The notes beneath the pieces are model-generated. The model had not been told where the DNA came from, ran no database searches, and worked only from the letters and a program-made list of their open reading frames with translations. Of a stretch of 64,000 nt of DNA, positions 7,368 through 16,772 are shown piece after piece (position 1 is the first letter of the stretch; each line of letters starts with the position of its first letter). Position numbers and translations under genes: made by a program. Origin of the DNA: Leptotrichia trevisanii DSM 22070 (GTDB taxonomy: Bacteria > Fusobacteriota > Fusobacteriia > Fusobacteriales > Leptotrichiaceae); the NCBI RefSeq assembly GCF_000482505.1, contig NZ_AXVL01000004.1, positions 1 to 64,000 of the forward strand, given 5' to 3'.

Positions 7368-8834
7368 ATGATGGAGTTAATAACTAAGGAAAAATTTTAT
7401 GAACTAATGGAAGAATATTCTGAATATGTTTTTTGGCAAAAATACGAGGATATATCTGAAAATTTATTACAAATATTAAAAGAAGATATTTATAAGAATG
7501 AAAATTCATACGACATACTGACACCTTTTAAAGAAGAGGGAAAAGATTGGTTATTGAAATATGTATACAAATATCAGCCTAGAACTGGAAAAATTTTAAA
7601 GGAAAACTCTAAACTTTTTGGTGGAGTAGATTTAGATACAAAATTAGAATATACAAAAGAAGGAGAACTTGGTAATACGTTTTTAGGATTAGAATGTAGT
7701 AATACAATAATTGAAATTGAAAGAGATTTTTATGGAAATAACTTATGTGATAAAGAGGAAAATAAAACTATATCTAAAGAAATAAATAGGTATCATTCTC
7801 TTCCAGAAAAAATAAAGATGGCTTATTTTTATAAGTTTAGTGGATTTGGAACTAGTGGAATCGGATCTGTATTACCTTGTAACAGCTGGGATAGTTTTGA
7901 TGGATATATGGACTCGTACAAAATTCCTAAAGGGAAACAGAAGAAATGGTATAAATGGATGGAACAATTTATACCGAAATTTGATTTGAAATCATTGGGC
8001 GGAACGTGTATGGATTTTATGAGTTTTTTGGATACAAGATATGAAGAAAATGAAAATGAAATTGAAACAACGCTATTTGTGAAGACACATTTAAAAGATG
8101 GAATTGTATATGCAATACAAAATGGCGATATAGAAAATATGAAAATACTTAGCAACCCGGCTGAAGCGATAGATAGATATTGTGAATATGTTTTGACAAT
8201 GCACAAGACGGATTTTGATTTTACTCCATATTTTGAAGCACTAAAAAAACTGGATGGAAAAGGAGCAACTAATATTTCTATGGAAGAGGAAGATTTATAT
8301 ATGGTAGAAATAAGGGTGGCATATATAAAAGGTAAATATATAGGTAACAGAGAAAAGGAATTAAAATGGTATGAACAGATGAAATGGTATTTAGATTTTC
8401 ATTCATTTGAAAATAATTATGTAAAATTAAGAACAGATAATGGTTGGCTAAATAAAGATAATTCATTAAAATATTTAGATACATCAACAGATAAAAGAAT
8501 AAAAGAAATGATAGAAAAAAATGAAGTTGAAGAAATACAAATTTTTTCGATTTTAGATAGAGGAAAACTAAATGGTGAAAGTGACGCTGTTGTTTTTATA
8601 ACATTTAATAAAAAAGAAGGATTAACTACTTTTCACATATGGGATGATTATATCGAAGAAACGGATATGAATGAAAAAATAAATGAAATGAAATTGTTAA
8701 TAGAACCAGAAATAGAAGAAATATTCGACTGGAAATGCAAAAATAAATTTCCTTATGATTATGTAAAATTTGGAAAAAAAGGATTAATCCCTGAAGCGAA
8801 AATAGATAGAATTTATAAGAAAACAACGAAGTGA
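7368..8834 (+). CDS. Large hypothetical protein beside immunity-like genes
   Basis: About 488 residues, acidic, Lys/Glu-rich, no signal peptide or membrane span. Start chosen at ATG 7368, six bases after GGAG; a TTG at 7356 lies on top of that site, and ATG 7371 is an alternative. Local features include a Trp/Tyr-rich segment in the middle (KKWYKWMEQF) and an aromatic GFGTSGIGS stretch. I do not recognise the family. The stop overlaps the next start by four bases, so the two are translationally coupled. With the Tdi1-like gene downstream this looks like an orphan effector-immunity or immunity array. Confidence 0.75.
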   Translation: MMELITKEKFYELMEEYSEYVFWQKYEDISENLLQILKEDIYKNENSYDILTPFKEEGKDWLLKYVYKYQPRTGKILKENSKLFGGVDLDTKLEYTKEGELGNTFLGLECSNTIIEIERDFYGNNLCDKEENKTISKEINRYHSLPEKIKMAYFYKFSGFGTSGIGSVLPCNSWDSFDGYMDSYKIPKGKQKKWYKWMEQFIPKFDLKSLGGTCMDFMSFLDTRYEENENEIETTLFVKTHLKDGIVYAIQNGDIENMKILSNPAEAIDRYCEYVLTMHKTDFDFTPYFEALKKLDGKGATNISMEEEDLYMVEIRVAYIKGKYIGNREKELKWYEQMKWYLDFHSFENNYVKLRTDNGWLNKDNSLKYLDTSTDKRIKEMIEKNEVEEIQIFSILDRGKLNGESDAVVFITFNKKEGLTTFHIWDDYIEETDMNEKINEMKLLIEPEIEEIFDWKCKNKFPYDYVKFGKKGLIPEAKIDRIYKKTTK

Positions 8835-9292
8835 GCAAAAAAATGTTTGAAGAAAATAATTATTATATAAAATTTGTAAATAACGAAAAAACAACTTTTG
8901 AAGAAGCTGAAGCTATTTTAGAATCTAAATATAAAAGTTCATTAGAAAATAAAAATCAGGCTTTAGGATTAAGATTAGATTTAGTTGAAATAGAAAAACA
9001 GATCCCGTATATATCTAAAAGTTTGAGTATATCAATGTTAGATGGGAAATTTTTACTGGAAGTTATTGATGAAGATGATGAAGAATATGAAAATTATTTC
9101 TATATAAATCCAAACGCACCGATAGCATTGACATATTATCCAAATTATCCAGATTTAATAGACAATAATCTGCATAAAGTTCCTTTAAGTATGTTTACGG
9201 AAGATAAAGAATTTGTTTGTGAAGTTATAAAAGATTTTTTTGATAAAGGAAATACTGAAAAAATAAAAGAAAATTATATTAAGAATAAATGA
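8831..9292 (+). CDS. Small acidic protein, possible immunity protein
   Basis: A 153-residue soluble protein that starts at GTG 8831, overlapping the preceding stop by four bases (GTGA); an ATG at 8843 is an alternative. It is acidic, with an Asp/Glu cluster (VIDEDDEEYENYFYI) followed by NPNAPIALTYYPNYPDLI. Small, acidic, coupled proteins in such arrays are often toxin immunity proteins, but I do not recognise a specific family and function is inferred from context only. Confidence 0.65.
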   Translation: MSKKMFEENNYYIKFVNNEKTTFEEAEAILESKYKSSLENKNQALGLRLDLVEIEKQIPYISKSLSISMLDGKFLLEVIDEDDEEYENYFYINPNAPIALTYYPNYPDLIDNNLHKVPLSMFTEDKEFVCEVIKDFFDKGNTEKIKENYIKNK

Positions 9293-9352
9293 ATAATGGA
9301 TAAATATTAAGTAACAAAATTAATTTTTTAGAGTATTTACAGGAGAAGTATA

Positions 9353-9901
9353 GTGTTAAAAGATTTTAAAAAAGAAAAAGAAATGCCGAAAGAAATTATT
9401 GAAAAATATAAAGGGCAAGTGCCAGATAAGGTTATAGAAATCTGGAAAAATTATGGATTGGGAAGTTTTTTGAATGGGTATTTAAGGGTGATAAATCCAG
9501 ATGATTATAAAGAATTAGTAGAAGAAACTTACTTTAGAGGGAAAGAGTCAATACCTTTGTTTACAACAGCTTTTGCAGATGTAATAACATGGCAAGAAAA
9601 TGAGTCTATTGGAATAGTGTTGTATAAGTTGGAAGACTTTGAAATAATGGCTTCTGGTATGGATTTCTTTTTTTCAGATATCTATACTGAAAAAAATTTT
9701 ACAGACAAATACTTTGATTTAAAGTTATATGAAAAGGCTGTAAAAAAATATGGAGAATTAGAGTATAATCAAAGTTTTTATTTTGTTCCATTATTAGGAT
9801 TAGGTGGGAAGAAAAGTGTTGATAATTTAGATAAAGGGGATACTTTGACACATATTTACTTGATTACAGAACTTGTGGGGAAAGTGGGAATAGATGATTA
9901 G
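9353..9901 (+). CDS. GAD-like / Tdi1-type immunity protein
   Basis: A 182-residue cytoplasmic protein. The N-terminus (EIIEKYKGQVPDKVIEIWKNYG, GSFLNGYLRVINPDDYK) matches the GAD-like domain, and the rest (IPLFTTAFADVITW, ASGMDFFFSDIY, YEKAVKKYGELEYNQSFYFVPLLGLGG) the Tdi1/DUF1851 immunity fold. Members neutralise ADP-ribosylating or nucleic-acid-targeting polymorphic toxins in species where a partner is known. No toxin gene is seen next to it here, so it is an orphan. Start is GTG 9353 with AGGAG seven bases upstream. Confidence 0.8.
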   Translation: MLKDFKKEKEMPKEIIEKYKGQVPDKVIEIWKNYGLGSFLNGYLRVINPDDYKELVEETYFRGKESIPLFTTAFADVITWQENESIGIVLYKLEDFEIMASGMDFFFSDIYTEKNFTDKYFDLKLYEKAVKKYGELEYNQSFYFVPLLGLGGKKSVDNLDKGDTLTHIYLITELVGKVGIDD

Positions 9902-9965
9902 AATTAAACTGGAATATCAAAATAAACTTAACGAATGATAATTTTTACAAAAATAGGAGAAAAAA

Positions 9966-11348
9966 GTGATGAAAGAATCATTATATGGGGAAAAGAAAAG
10001 AGTAAAATTGCTTGCAGAAATCTTGGATAAAATGAATAATCCTGCAAGTGATGTCCAGGTTATTCATGTTAGCGGGACGAATGGGAAAGGTTCGACTTGT
10101 TATATGATTAATAGCATTTTGTGTGAAATGGGATATAAAGTTGGATTATTTACGAGTCCTCAAATAAGGACAATTTATGAATTGATTAAGGTTAATGGGG
10201 TTGAAATTACTGAGTTGGAATTTGAAGAGTATAAAAATAAGTTAAGACAGGTTTTGAATGAGCTGGATTTGGATTTGGAAAATGATTTATCGTATTTTGA
10301 GATGGTGTTTTTGATTGCGATGATACATTTTAAAAATAAGGATGTGAATGTTCTGATTTTGGAATGTGGACTTGGAGGAGAACTGGATGCAACGAATGCA
10401 GTTTCAAAAATTGATTATACTATTTTTACAAAGATTGGGATTGATCATAAAAATATTTTGGGAAATACGATTGAGGAAATTTGTCGAACAAAATCAAAAA
10501 TTATAAGAAAACAGAGCAATGTTATAATTGCTCCAAATCAGAGAGATGCAGTTTATGAAATTTTGGAAAAAGAAGCAAAATATAAAAATTGTGATATTTT
10601 TTTAGCTGAAAAAAATATAAAGATTGAAAAAGTGGAAAATATAGAAGAAAATAGCCAAAATATTTACGAAAAAAAAGATTTAAAATCTGAAAACAGTTTA
10701 GAATTTCAAAATAAAATTAAAGCTGAAATAATTGGAAATTATGATTTTGGGAAAAATTTTAAAAATAATGAGTATTTTTTTAGATTTGAGCTAAAAGGCG
10801 AACAACAGTTGGAGAATCTAGCGACAGTTTTAACGTGGTATTTTAGATTTTTTGATGAAAATATTCTAGAAAATGTAGAAAAAATATTGGATAGAGCTTT
10901 GGGAATATTGCAAATTGCAGGACGGATGGAAAAAGTTGAGAAAATTAAAAATGTGTATTTGGATGTGGCACATAATGAGGATAGTGTTGAGGCTTTTGTA
11001 GATTATGTTAAAAAGAATTTTGATAATAGAAAAAAATTTTTTGTAGTTGGATTTTTAAAGGATAAGGAAGTGGAGAAATGTGTGAATCTTTTAAAAATAG
11101 CTGGAGATAATTTTATACTTACAGAGCCGAATAATGAAGAAAGAAAATTGGATTCAGAGATTTTAAAAAAATATTTTGAAGATAAAAAAATTGAAAATCC
11201 TAAAAATATTATAATTTCTGAAAAGAATATTGAGAAGGCTTTTTTGAAAGCGCTGGAATTGAGAGAGAATGAAGATGAGTGTATTTTTGTAGTGGGATCA
11301 TTTTACTTGTTAGGGGAAGTAAAGAAGGCTATTGAAAAATATTTTTAA
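9966..11348 (+). CDS. folC: Folylpolyglutamate synthase / dihydrofolate synthase
   Basis: About 460 residues. This Mur-ligase-type enzyme adds L-glutamate to dihydropteroate and extends the polyglutamate tail of folates. The ATP-binding loop HVSGTNGKGST, the GLFTSPQI motif, LECGLGGELDATNAV and KIGIDHKNILG are all present; the C-terminal domain carries LDVAHNEDSVEAF. Length is normal to slightly long because of a Lys/Glu-rich insert near residues 215-250. Start GTG 9966 or ATG 9969, both served by GGAG at 9956. folP follows 67 bases later. Confidence 0.95.
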   Translation: MMKESLYGEKKRVKLLAEILDKMNNPASDVQVIHVSGTNGKGSTCYMINSILCEMGYKVGLFTSPQIRTIYELIKVNGVEITELEFEEYKNKLRQVLNELDLDLENDLSYFEMVFLIAMIHFKNKDVNVLILECGLGGELDATNAVSKIDYTIFTKIGIDHKNILGNTIEEICRTKSKIIRKQSNVIIAPNQRDAVYEILEKEAKYKNCDIFLAEKNIKIEKVENIEENSQNIYEKKDLKSENSLEFQNKIKAEIIGNYDFGKNFKNNEYFFRFELKGEQQLENLATVLTWYFRFFDENILENVEKILDRALGILQIAGRMEKVEKIKNVYLDVAHNEDSVEAFVDYVKKNFDNRKKFFVVGFLKDKEVEKCVNLLKIAGDNFILTEPNNEERKLDSEILKKYFEDKKIENPKNIIISEKNIEKAFLKALELRENEDECIFVVGSFYLLGEVKKAIEKYF

Positions 11349-11415
11349 TTTAATTAGAATAAAGATTTAAACAAAAAAATAGACATAATTATTTAAGAAG
11401 GGAAAGAAATAAAAA

Positions 11416-12498
11416 ATGATTAAAATTAATGAAATTAAGAATAGGGATTCAAAAAATATTGTTATTGAATTTAATGGAAATAAAGAAGAACTGCGTAAAT
11501 TTGAGAATTTTTTGGAAGAAAAAAATATTTTTTCATTTAATAAAAATGAAGGGATTACAACTATTTTTAAATATTCAGAATTAAAACAGTTAGTTGAACT
11601 TTTGAAAAAAGAAAACAGTTTTGAATTTGAAAATGGAATTGAAAAATTGGAAGAGATTTTACAAGGAAATAGATTGATTTGGAAAGGGAATAGGTTTGAG
11701 TTTGATTTGACGACTGAGTCGGTTATTTATTCGATTTTGAATATTACGCCAGATTCATTTTATGATGGTGGGAGAAATTCGAGTCTAGATAAGGTTTTGA
11801 AGCGAATTGAAGAAGATGTTAGAAATGGGGCTAAGATATTTGAATTTGGAGGGAAATCGTCGAAGCCTAATTTTGATGATATTTCGGCAGAAGAAGAGTG
11901 GAATCGGATTGAAAAATATATTGAGGCTGTGAAAAAGGAGTTTCCAGATATTGTGCTGGCTTTGGACAGTGATACTGAGGAAGTTATTGAAAAAGGGCTG
12001 GATGCGGGTATTGATATTATTAATGATTTTAATGGATTTACTTCGGAAGGGAAATTGAAATTGGTTGAAAAATATAAACCTGCATTGGTTGTTATGAATA
12101 ATGGACGGTTTGATAAAATTCCAAACTTGAAAAATTATTTGGAAAATTATTTTGCTAAGCGGATAAAATCAATTTTAGAAACTGGAATTGAAAGAGAAAA
12201 AATTTCGATAGATCCAGGAGTTGGGTATTCTTCAAATAACAGTATGAATACACCTGAAGATATGGAAAGAATTAAATCGGTAAAATATTTGCGAGATATG
12301 AAATTACCAATTATGATTGCAATTTCAAGAAAAAGTTTTAATGAAAAAATATTTGGGCTGTCGCTGGAAGAAAGACTTATGGGAACATTAATATTTGAGA
12401 GTTTGATGGTGCAAGATGGTGGAAGGATTTTAAGAGTTCATGATGTAAAGGAAACTAGGGATATTTTGAATATGCTGGAAGTTTATAATAAAATTTAA
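11416..12498 (+). CDS. folP: Dihydropteroate synthase with N-terminal extension and divergent loops
   Basis: A 360-residue enzyme that joins p-aminobenzoate to hydroxymethyl-dihydropterin pyrophosphate; the target of sulfonamides. The TIM-barrel core starts near residue 105 with SILNITPDSFYDGG, and DPGVGYSS, ISRKSF and LRVHDV are conserved. About 100 extra residues precede the core. Two loops differ from the usual pattern: FGGKSSKP replaces the typical GGESTRP, and VVMNNGRF replaces the LMHM-type segment, so the usual Glu, Arg and His there are absent. It ends the fol cluster. Confidence 0.92.
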   Translation: MIKINEIKNRDSKNIVIEFNGNKEELRKFENFLEEKNIFSFNKNEGITTIFKYSELKQLVELLKKENSFEFENGIEKLEEILQGNRLIWKGNRFEFDLTTESVIYSILNITPDSFYDGGRNSSLDKVLKRIEEDVRNGAKIFEFGGKSSKPNFDDISAEEEWNRIEKYIEAVKKEFPDIVLALDSDTEEVIEKGLDAGIDIINDFNGFTSEGKLKLVEKYKPALVVMNNGRFDKIPNLKNYLENYFAKRIKSILETGIEREKISIDPGVGYSSNNSMNTPEDMERIKSVKYLRDMKLPIMIAISRKSFNEKIFGLSLEERLMGTLIFESLMVQDGGRILRVHDVKETRDILNMLEVYNKI

Positions 12499-12566
12499 TT
12501 TTAAAAATAAATAAATTTTAATAGTTTTTAGAAATATTATGAACTAGAATTTAAAAAGGGAAATTT

Positions 12567-13485
12567 ATGGAGTATGAAATTGTTGAATTAAAACAAAATA
12601 GAGTTTTCAAAGGTAAAGTAATTTACAATATAAATTTTTTAGATGAACAAATTGAAGCAAATAAAAGAAACATTAGAAAAGAAATGATGAAAAAAAAATG
12701 AAATAATTGATAGAATCGGAGAATATCAGACAGTTGTGTATAATAGAATGGTATATCAAGAATACGGCAAAATTATTCATTACGATTATTTTGTAGGATA
12801 TGAAACAGAAAATAAAAATGAAAATATTGAAAAATTTGATTATAAAAAAGAACAATTTGAACGGGAATTTTTAAATCTAAATGGTAAATTTGCAAAATTT
12901 TGTTTATTTGGGAATCCTGAAAAAATAGTTCCCAAGTTTTGGAAAGAATTGGATAAATTGGAATTAAATAGAAAATATGATGTTGAATTTGAAGAATATA
13001 TTCCCACTGATAATCCTAATTTTATGAAAATTAATATTTATGTTGCCCTTAGAAAATTAATAAAAGAAAATATAAAAATGGAAATTAATATGGAATGGAA
13101 GAATTATGAAAATAAGCTAGAACCGTTTATTACTATAATATCAAACGATAAAAATTATAAGAATTATTTAGATTGTTTTCTTGTTGATTATGGGGGATTT
13201 GAGTGGAATAGTTTAAATATATTAGATCAAATTAATGATTTAGTAGAGATAATAAAGGAGTTTGTAGAAGGTAAAAGAACAAAAGTTGATTTTATAAGAG
13301 AAACATTTTATATATTTAGTATTGATAAAAAAATTATAGAAATAGGTTTTAATTTTGATAATCAATTTTATGATACAGTCGCATTAGAAGACTTTTATAA
13401 AATAATAGTTGAATGGAAAAAATTTTTATACAGTATTCCTAATCAGAAAAATAAAATCTATTTTGAAATTAAGGAAAATAACTAA
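12567..13485 (+). pseudogene. Unknown gene split by a frameshift in a nine-A run
   Basis: The first frame starts at ATG 12567 with AAGGGAAA upstream and runs 44 codons to TGA at 12699-12701, just after a run of nine A (12690-12698). A second frame is open from the same run (KNEIIDRIGEYQTVVY...) to 13485. Removing one A joins them into a protein of about 305 residues. It is soluble and Lys/Glu-rich with a conserved-looking aromatic C-terminal half. No family recognised; the position suggests an immunity-type gene. Homopolymer slippage, phase variation or a sequencing error are all possible. Confidence 0.7.
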
Positions 13486-13497
13486 AAGGAGAACATT

Positions 13498-14034
13498 TTG
13501 AAAATAGAAAATATAAATTTCTTAAAAAAACATTTAGAAAATTTAGCAGAATATGAGCCTGAATTGAAAATAAAAATAGAAAAAATTTCGAAAATATTAT
13601 CACAAATGAAAATAGAGGATTTAACGAACAGAAAGTCCAAAGTTCATTTGTCAGCGAGTGCTGTAGTTTTTAAGAATGATAAATGTTATTTTATAAAACA
13701 TCCGTATTTAAAAACTATTTTACTGCCAGCAGGACACGTAGAAAAAGATGAAATACCTTTAGATACTGCTATCCGTGAATTTTCTGAAGAAACTGGTTTT
13801 TTTGCAAAAGTTGATGAAAATATGCAAAATATAGGATTGATAGATGTGAATATGATTGAGATTCCTGAGAATCCTGTAAAAAGTGAAGGGGAGCATATTC
13901 ATATTGATTTTCGATATAAACTTGTTTTGGATGAAGAGAGAGAAGTTCAAAAGGCTGAGTTGGAATATTTTTTATTGACTGAGAATGAGGCTAATGAGGA
14001 ATTTAAGGGGTATTATAAGTATTTAAATTGCTAA
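13498..14034 (+). CDS. Nudix hydrolase
   Basis: A 178-residue cytoplasmic hydrolase of nucleoside diphosphates linked to another moiety. The complete Nudix box is present: GHVEKDE, seven residues, then REFSEETGF, giving the Mg-binding Glu residues. The N-terminal 50 residues form a helical extension before the fold. Substrate cannot be read from sequence. Start is TTG 13498 with AGGAG seven bases upstream, 12 bases after the previous stop. Confidence 0.9.
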   Translation: MKIENINFLKKHLENLAEYEPELKIKIEKISKILSQMKIEDLTNRKSKVHLSASAVVFKNDKCYFIKHPYLKTILLPAGHVEKDEIPLDTAIREFSEETGFFAKVDENMQNIGLIDVNMIEIPENPVKSEGEHIHIDFRYKLVLDEEREVQKAELEYFLLTENEANEEFKGYYKYLNC

Positions 14035-14141
14035 ATTTTTTAGTTTTTATATATTTAATTTTGTAGAAACTTTAAGCATATAATTTCAAAATTGAAATAG
14101 AATTACTGCATATTTTGAAATGTTAAATTAGGAGAGATATT

Positions 14142-14777
14142 ATGAAAGAATTTATGATTGATAGTTATTTGGAGGATATAAGAAAGAAAATACCTGCTTA
14201 TGATTTAATGATTGAAATATTATTTAATTCTGTTTTAAAAGTTGAAACTAAAATTTTGCAAATCAAAAATATTTTATCAATAGGTGGACAAAGTTTAGAA
14301 ATCAAAAATTTATCAGATATTTATAAAGATTCAAAAATAACAGTAGTAGAACCAAGTGAGATTATGATAAATATTGTAAAAAATGAATGTAATAATTTGA
14401 AAAATTTAGAGTATGTTTGTGATAAGTTTGAAAATTATACAAATAATAAAAATTTTCAGCTATGTTTATGTCTTTTAGTTTTGCAATTTGTTGACAATCC
14501 AAAAAAATTTTTGGAAAGAATTTATAGGAGTCTTGATAAAGATGGAATATTCATAATAAGTATTTTTTCAAATAGACAACTGGATTATTGGAAGGAATTT
14601 GCATTGACAAGAGGAGCAAGGAAAGAGCAAGTTGAGAAAACGTTTCGTAATCAATCTGGGGTAATGAATGTTTTATCTGCTGATTATGTTGAAAATTTAT
14701 TAAAAGAAACTGGATTTTCTAAAATTGAGAAGGTTTGTGAGGTTCTTTCAGTGAGTATGTGGGCTGTGAGAAAATAA
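14142..14777 (+). CDS. Class I SAM-dependent methyltransferase-like protein
   Basis: A 211-residue soluble protein with the Rossmann-type layout of class I methyltransferases: motif I is weak (ILSIGGQSLEI), followed by ITVVEPSEIM for the acidic ribose-binding strand, LCLCLLVLQFVDNPKKFL for motif IV, and LDKDGIFIISIF for the post-motif strand. The glycine-rich loop is degenerate, so activity is uncertain. Substrate unknown. Single gene with AGGAGAG upstream, followed by a terminator. Confidence 0.8.
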   Translation: MKEFMIDSYLEDIRKKIPAYDLMIEILFNSVLKVETKILQIKNILSIGGQSLEIKNLSDIYKDSKITVVEPSEIMINIVKNECNNLKNLEYVCDKFENYTNNKNFQLCLCLLVLQFVDNPKKFLERIYRSLDKDGIFIISIFSNRQLDYWKEFALTRGARKEQVEKTFRNQSGVMNVLSADYVENLLKETGFSKIEKVCEVLSVSMWAVRK

Positions 14778-14801
14778 AGATTTATAGAAAATATTTAAAT
14801 G

Positions 14802-14829
14802 AAAGGGAGTGTAAAAACTTCCTTTTTTT
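14802..14829 (+). terminator. Terminator after the methyltransferase gene
   Basis: AAGGGAG pairs with CTTCCTT (one G-T pair) followed by seven T. Confidence 0.75.
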
Positions 14830-14856
14830 GCAATTATTCTGATTATATGGTAAGAT
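14828..14856 (+). promoter_or_regulatory. Promoter of the hisZGD cluster
   Basis: TTGCAA and TAAGAT with a 17-base spacer and a TG two bases before the -10 box. It lies right after the terminator and about 35 bases before hisZ. No T-box or his attenuator is seen. Confidence 0.65.
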
Positions 14857-14890
14857 AAAAGCAAAACAGGTGTGGAAAGTGAAGTAAATT

Positions 14891-16024
14891 ATGAAAAATT
14901 ATATAAAAAATATGAGTAAAAAAGATTTAGTGTTACTAAATATACGGAAAATGTATGATTCTTATGGATATAAAAAGATTTCTCTTCCGAGTTTCGAGGA
15001 ATATGATTTGTATAATGAAAATAAGGATTTTATTGATAGAAATGTATTGACTGTTATGAGTCCGAATGGAAAATTGTTAGCGTTGAGACCCGATATTACG
15101 TTGTCGGTTGCTAAAAAGGTGTCTAAAGATCAGTCTTTGAAATACAGTAAAATTTATTATCAGGAAAATACTTACAATCTAACAAAATATATTGGTTACG
15201 AAGAGGATAAACAGCTGGGAATTGAATTAATTGGGAAAGAATCGACATTTTTGGATTTTGAGATTATTAATCTTGCAGTAAAAAGTTTAGATATTATAAA
15301 TAAAAAAAGTATGATTGTTTTGTCGCATGCGGGATTTATTTCTTCGATTTTTGAAAATTTCGATTTGGAATATGAAACAAAAGAGCAAATATTGGATTGC
15401 ATTAATAGAAAAAACAGCCACGATATACAAAAAATACTAAAAAGAAATGAACATATTTCAGAAAATGTGAAAAAATTAATTTATAAAATTCCTGAATTGT
15501 CGGGGAATTTGGAAAATATTGAAAAGGAACTTTTAAAATATGAAATAAATGTCAATACGAAAAAAATATTATCTGAACTTAAACAGCTAAACAGTTTATT
15601 GATGAAATTTTACAAGAAATCAAAAATTATATTTGACTTTTCTGTTGTAAAAAATTTGAATTATTACAATGGAATTATTTTACAAGGGTATATTGAAGGC
15701 TTTTCAAACGTAATTTTAACTGGTGGCAGATACGACAAATTGTTTGAAAAATTTGGGGTTGATACTGGAGCGGTTGGATTTGCGATTTTGACTGATGGAT
15801 TGAAGGGGTATTATAAGGATACTGATAAAAAGGATTTTGAGGTTTTGATTGCTTATGATAACAGCGATTTTGAAAAATTGGTGGAAATTGTGAATGATTT
15901 TCAGAAAAAGGGGCTTAGAGTAAGGACGGAAAATATTGAGAATTTAGGTGAAAGTGATTTTGAAATTTTTAATTTTGATGAGAAATATATTTTTCAAAAT
16001 GGGGAATTGAAAAAGGAGGAATAG
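14891..16024 (+). CDS. hisZ: ATP phosphoribosyltransferase regulatory subunit
   Basis: A 377-residue catalytically inactive relative of histidyl-tRNA synthetase that activates short-form HisG and confers histidine feedback. Class II synthetase-like motifs are visible: LPSFEEYDLY, LRPDITLSVAKKV, IYYQENTY and the C-terminal GLKGYY after GGRYDKLFEKFGVDTGAVGFAI. It lacks the HisRS anticodon-binding domain. It lies one base before hisG, so the two are coupled, as expected for a two-subunit enzyme. Confidence 0.93.
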   Translation: MKNYIKNMSKKDLVLLNIRKMYDSYGYKKISLPSFEEYDLYNENKDFIDRNVLTVMSPNGKLLALRPDITLSVAKKVSKDQSLKYSKIYYQENTYNLTKYIGYEEDKQLGIELIGKESTFLDFEIINLAVKSLDIINKKSMIVLSHAGFISSIFENFDLEYETKEQILDCINRKNSHDIQKILKRNEHISENVKKLIYKIPELSGNLENIEKELLKYEINVNTKKILSELKQLNSLLMKFYKKSKIIFDFSVVKNLNYYNGIILQGYIEGFSNVILTGGRYDKLFEKFGVDTGAVGFAILTDGLKGYYKDTDKKDFEVLIAYDNSDFEKLVEIVNDFQKKGLRVRTENIENLGESDFEIFNFDEKYIFQNGELKKEE

Positions 16025-16025
16025 T

Positions 16026-16643
16026 ATGATAAATATAGCTCTTCCTAAAGGGAGATTAGGAAATAAAGTGTATAATTTATTTGAGAAAATAGGTTATGAA
16101 AGTTCGGAAATGAAGGAAGACAATAGGAAACTGATTTTTGAGAATGAGGAAAAAAATATTAGATTTCTTTTGGTGAAGCCGTCGGATGTAGGGGTTTATG
16201 TCGAAAAAGGAAGTGCGGATATTGGGGTTGTAGGAAGGGATATACTGCTTGAAGAAAATCCTGATGTGTATGAATTGATGGACTTGGGATTTGGGAAATG
16301 CAGGTTTTCGATTGCAGGCCCGATGGATTTTAAGGAAAATTTTGACAGGCCTCTTGTGGTTGCAACAAAGTATCTTAATGTGGCTAAAAAATACTTTGAC
16401 TCAATTAATAGGGATGTAGAGCTTATAAAATTAAATGGTTCTATTGAAATAGCACCGATTTTGGGACTTTCCGATGTGATAATGGATATAGTTGAAACTG
16501 GGACAACTTTGAAGGAAAATAATTTGAAGGTTCTTACAAATATTGAAGATATAAGTGCTAGATTTGTTGCCAATAAGTCGAGTTATAGATTTAAAAATAA
16601 AAAAATTGAGGAAATTGTTAATAAAATAAAAGAAATTTTGTAA
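16026..16643 (+). CDS. hisG: ATP phosphoribosyltransferase, short form
   Basis: A 205-residue catalytic subunit; first step of histidine synthesis (ATP plus PRPP to phosphoribosyl-ATP). IALPKGRLGNKV at the N-terminus, VVGRDILLE and the PRPP-loop region DIVETGTTLKENNL are typical. The short form has no C-terminal regulatory domain and depends on HisZ, encoded just upstream. GGAGG lies inside the end of hisZ. Confidence 0.97.
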   Translation: MINIALPKGRLGNKVYNLFEKIGYESSEMKEDNRKLIFENEEKNIRFLLVKPSDVGVYVEKGSADIGVVGRDILLEENPDVYELMDLGFGKCRFSIAGPMDFKENFDRPLVVATKYLNVAKKYFDSINRDVELIKLNGSIEIAPILGLSDVIMDIVETGTTLKENNLKVLTNIEDISARFVANKSSYRFKNKKIEEIVNKIKEIL

Positions 16644-16772
16644 ATAGTTTGAAAATTAAACAAAATATAGTAGCTACACAAAACATTCATAATTTTTAAG
16701 GCTTATTTTAAATAAAATTACTATGAAAATATTTAAATAAATATAATAAAAAAAGAAGTGGAGTGATGCGTT

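Noticed and set aside
14142-14777. Ubiquinone or tRNA methyltransferase assignment
   Set aside because: Only the generic class I fold is visible; motif I is weak, so no substrate is named.
14778-14890. T-box or histidine attenuator before hisZ
   Set aside because: No TGGAACC-type T-box sequence and no run of His codons; only a terminator of the previous gene and a promoter.
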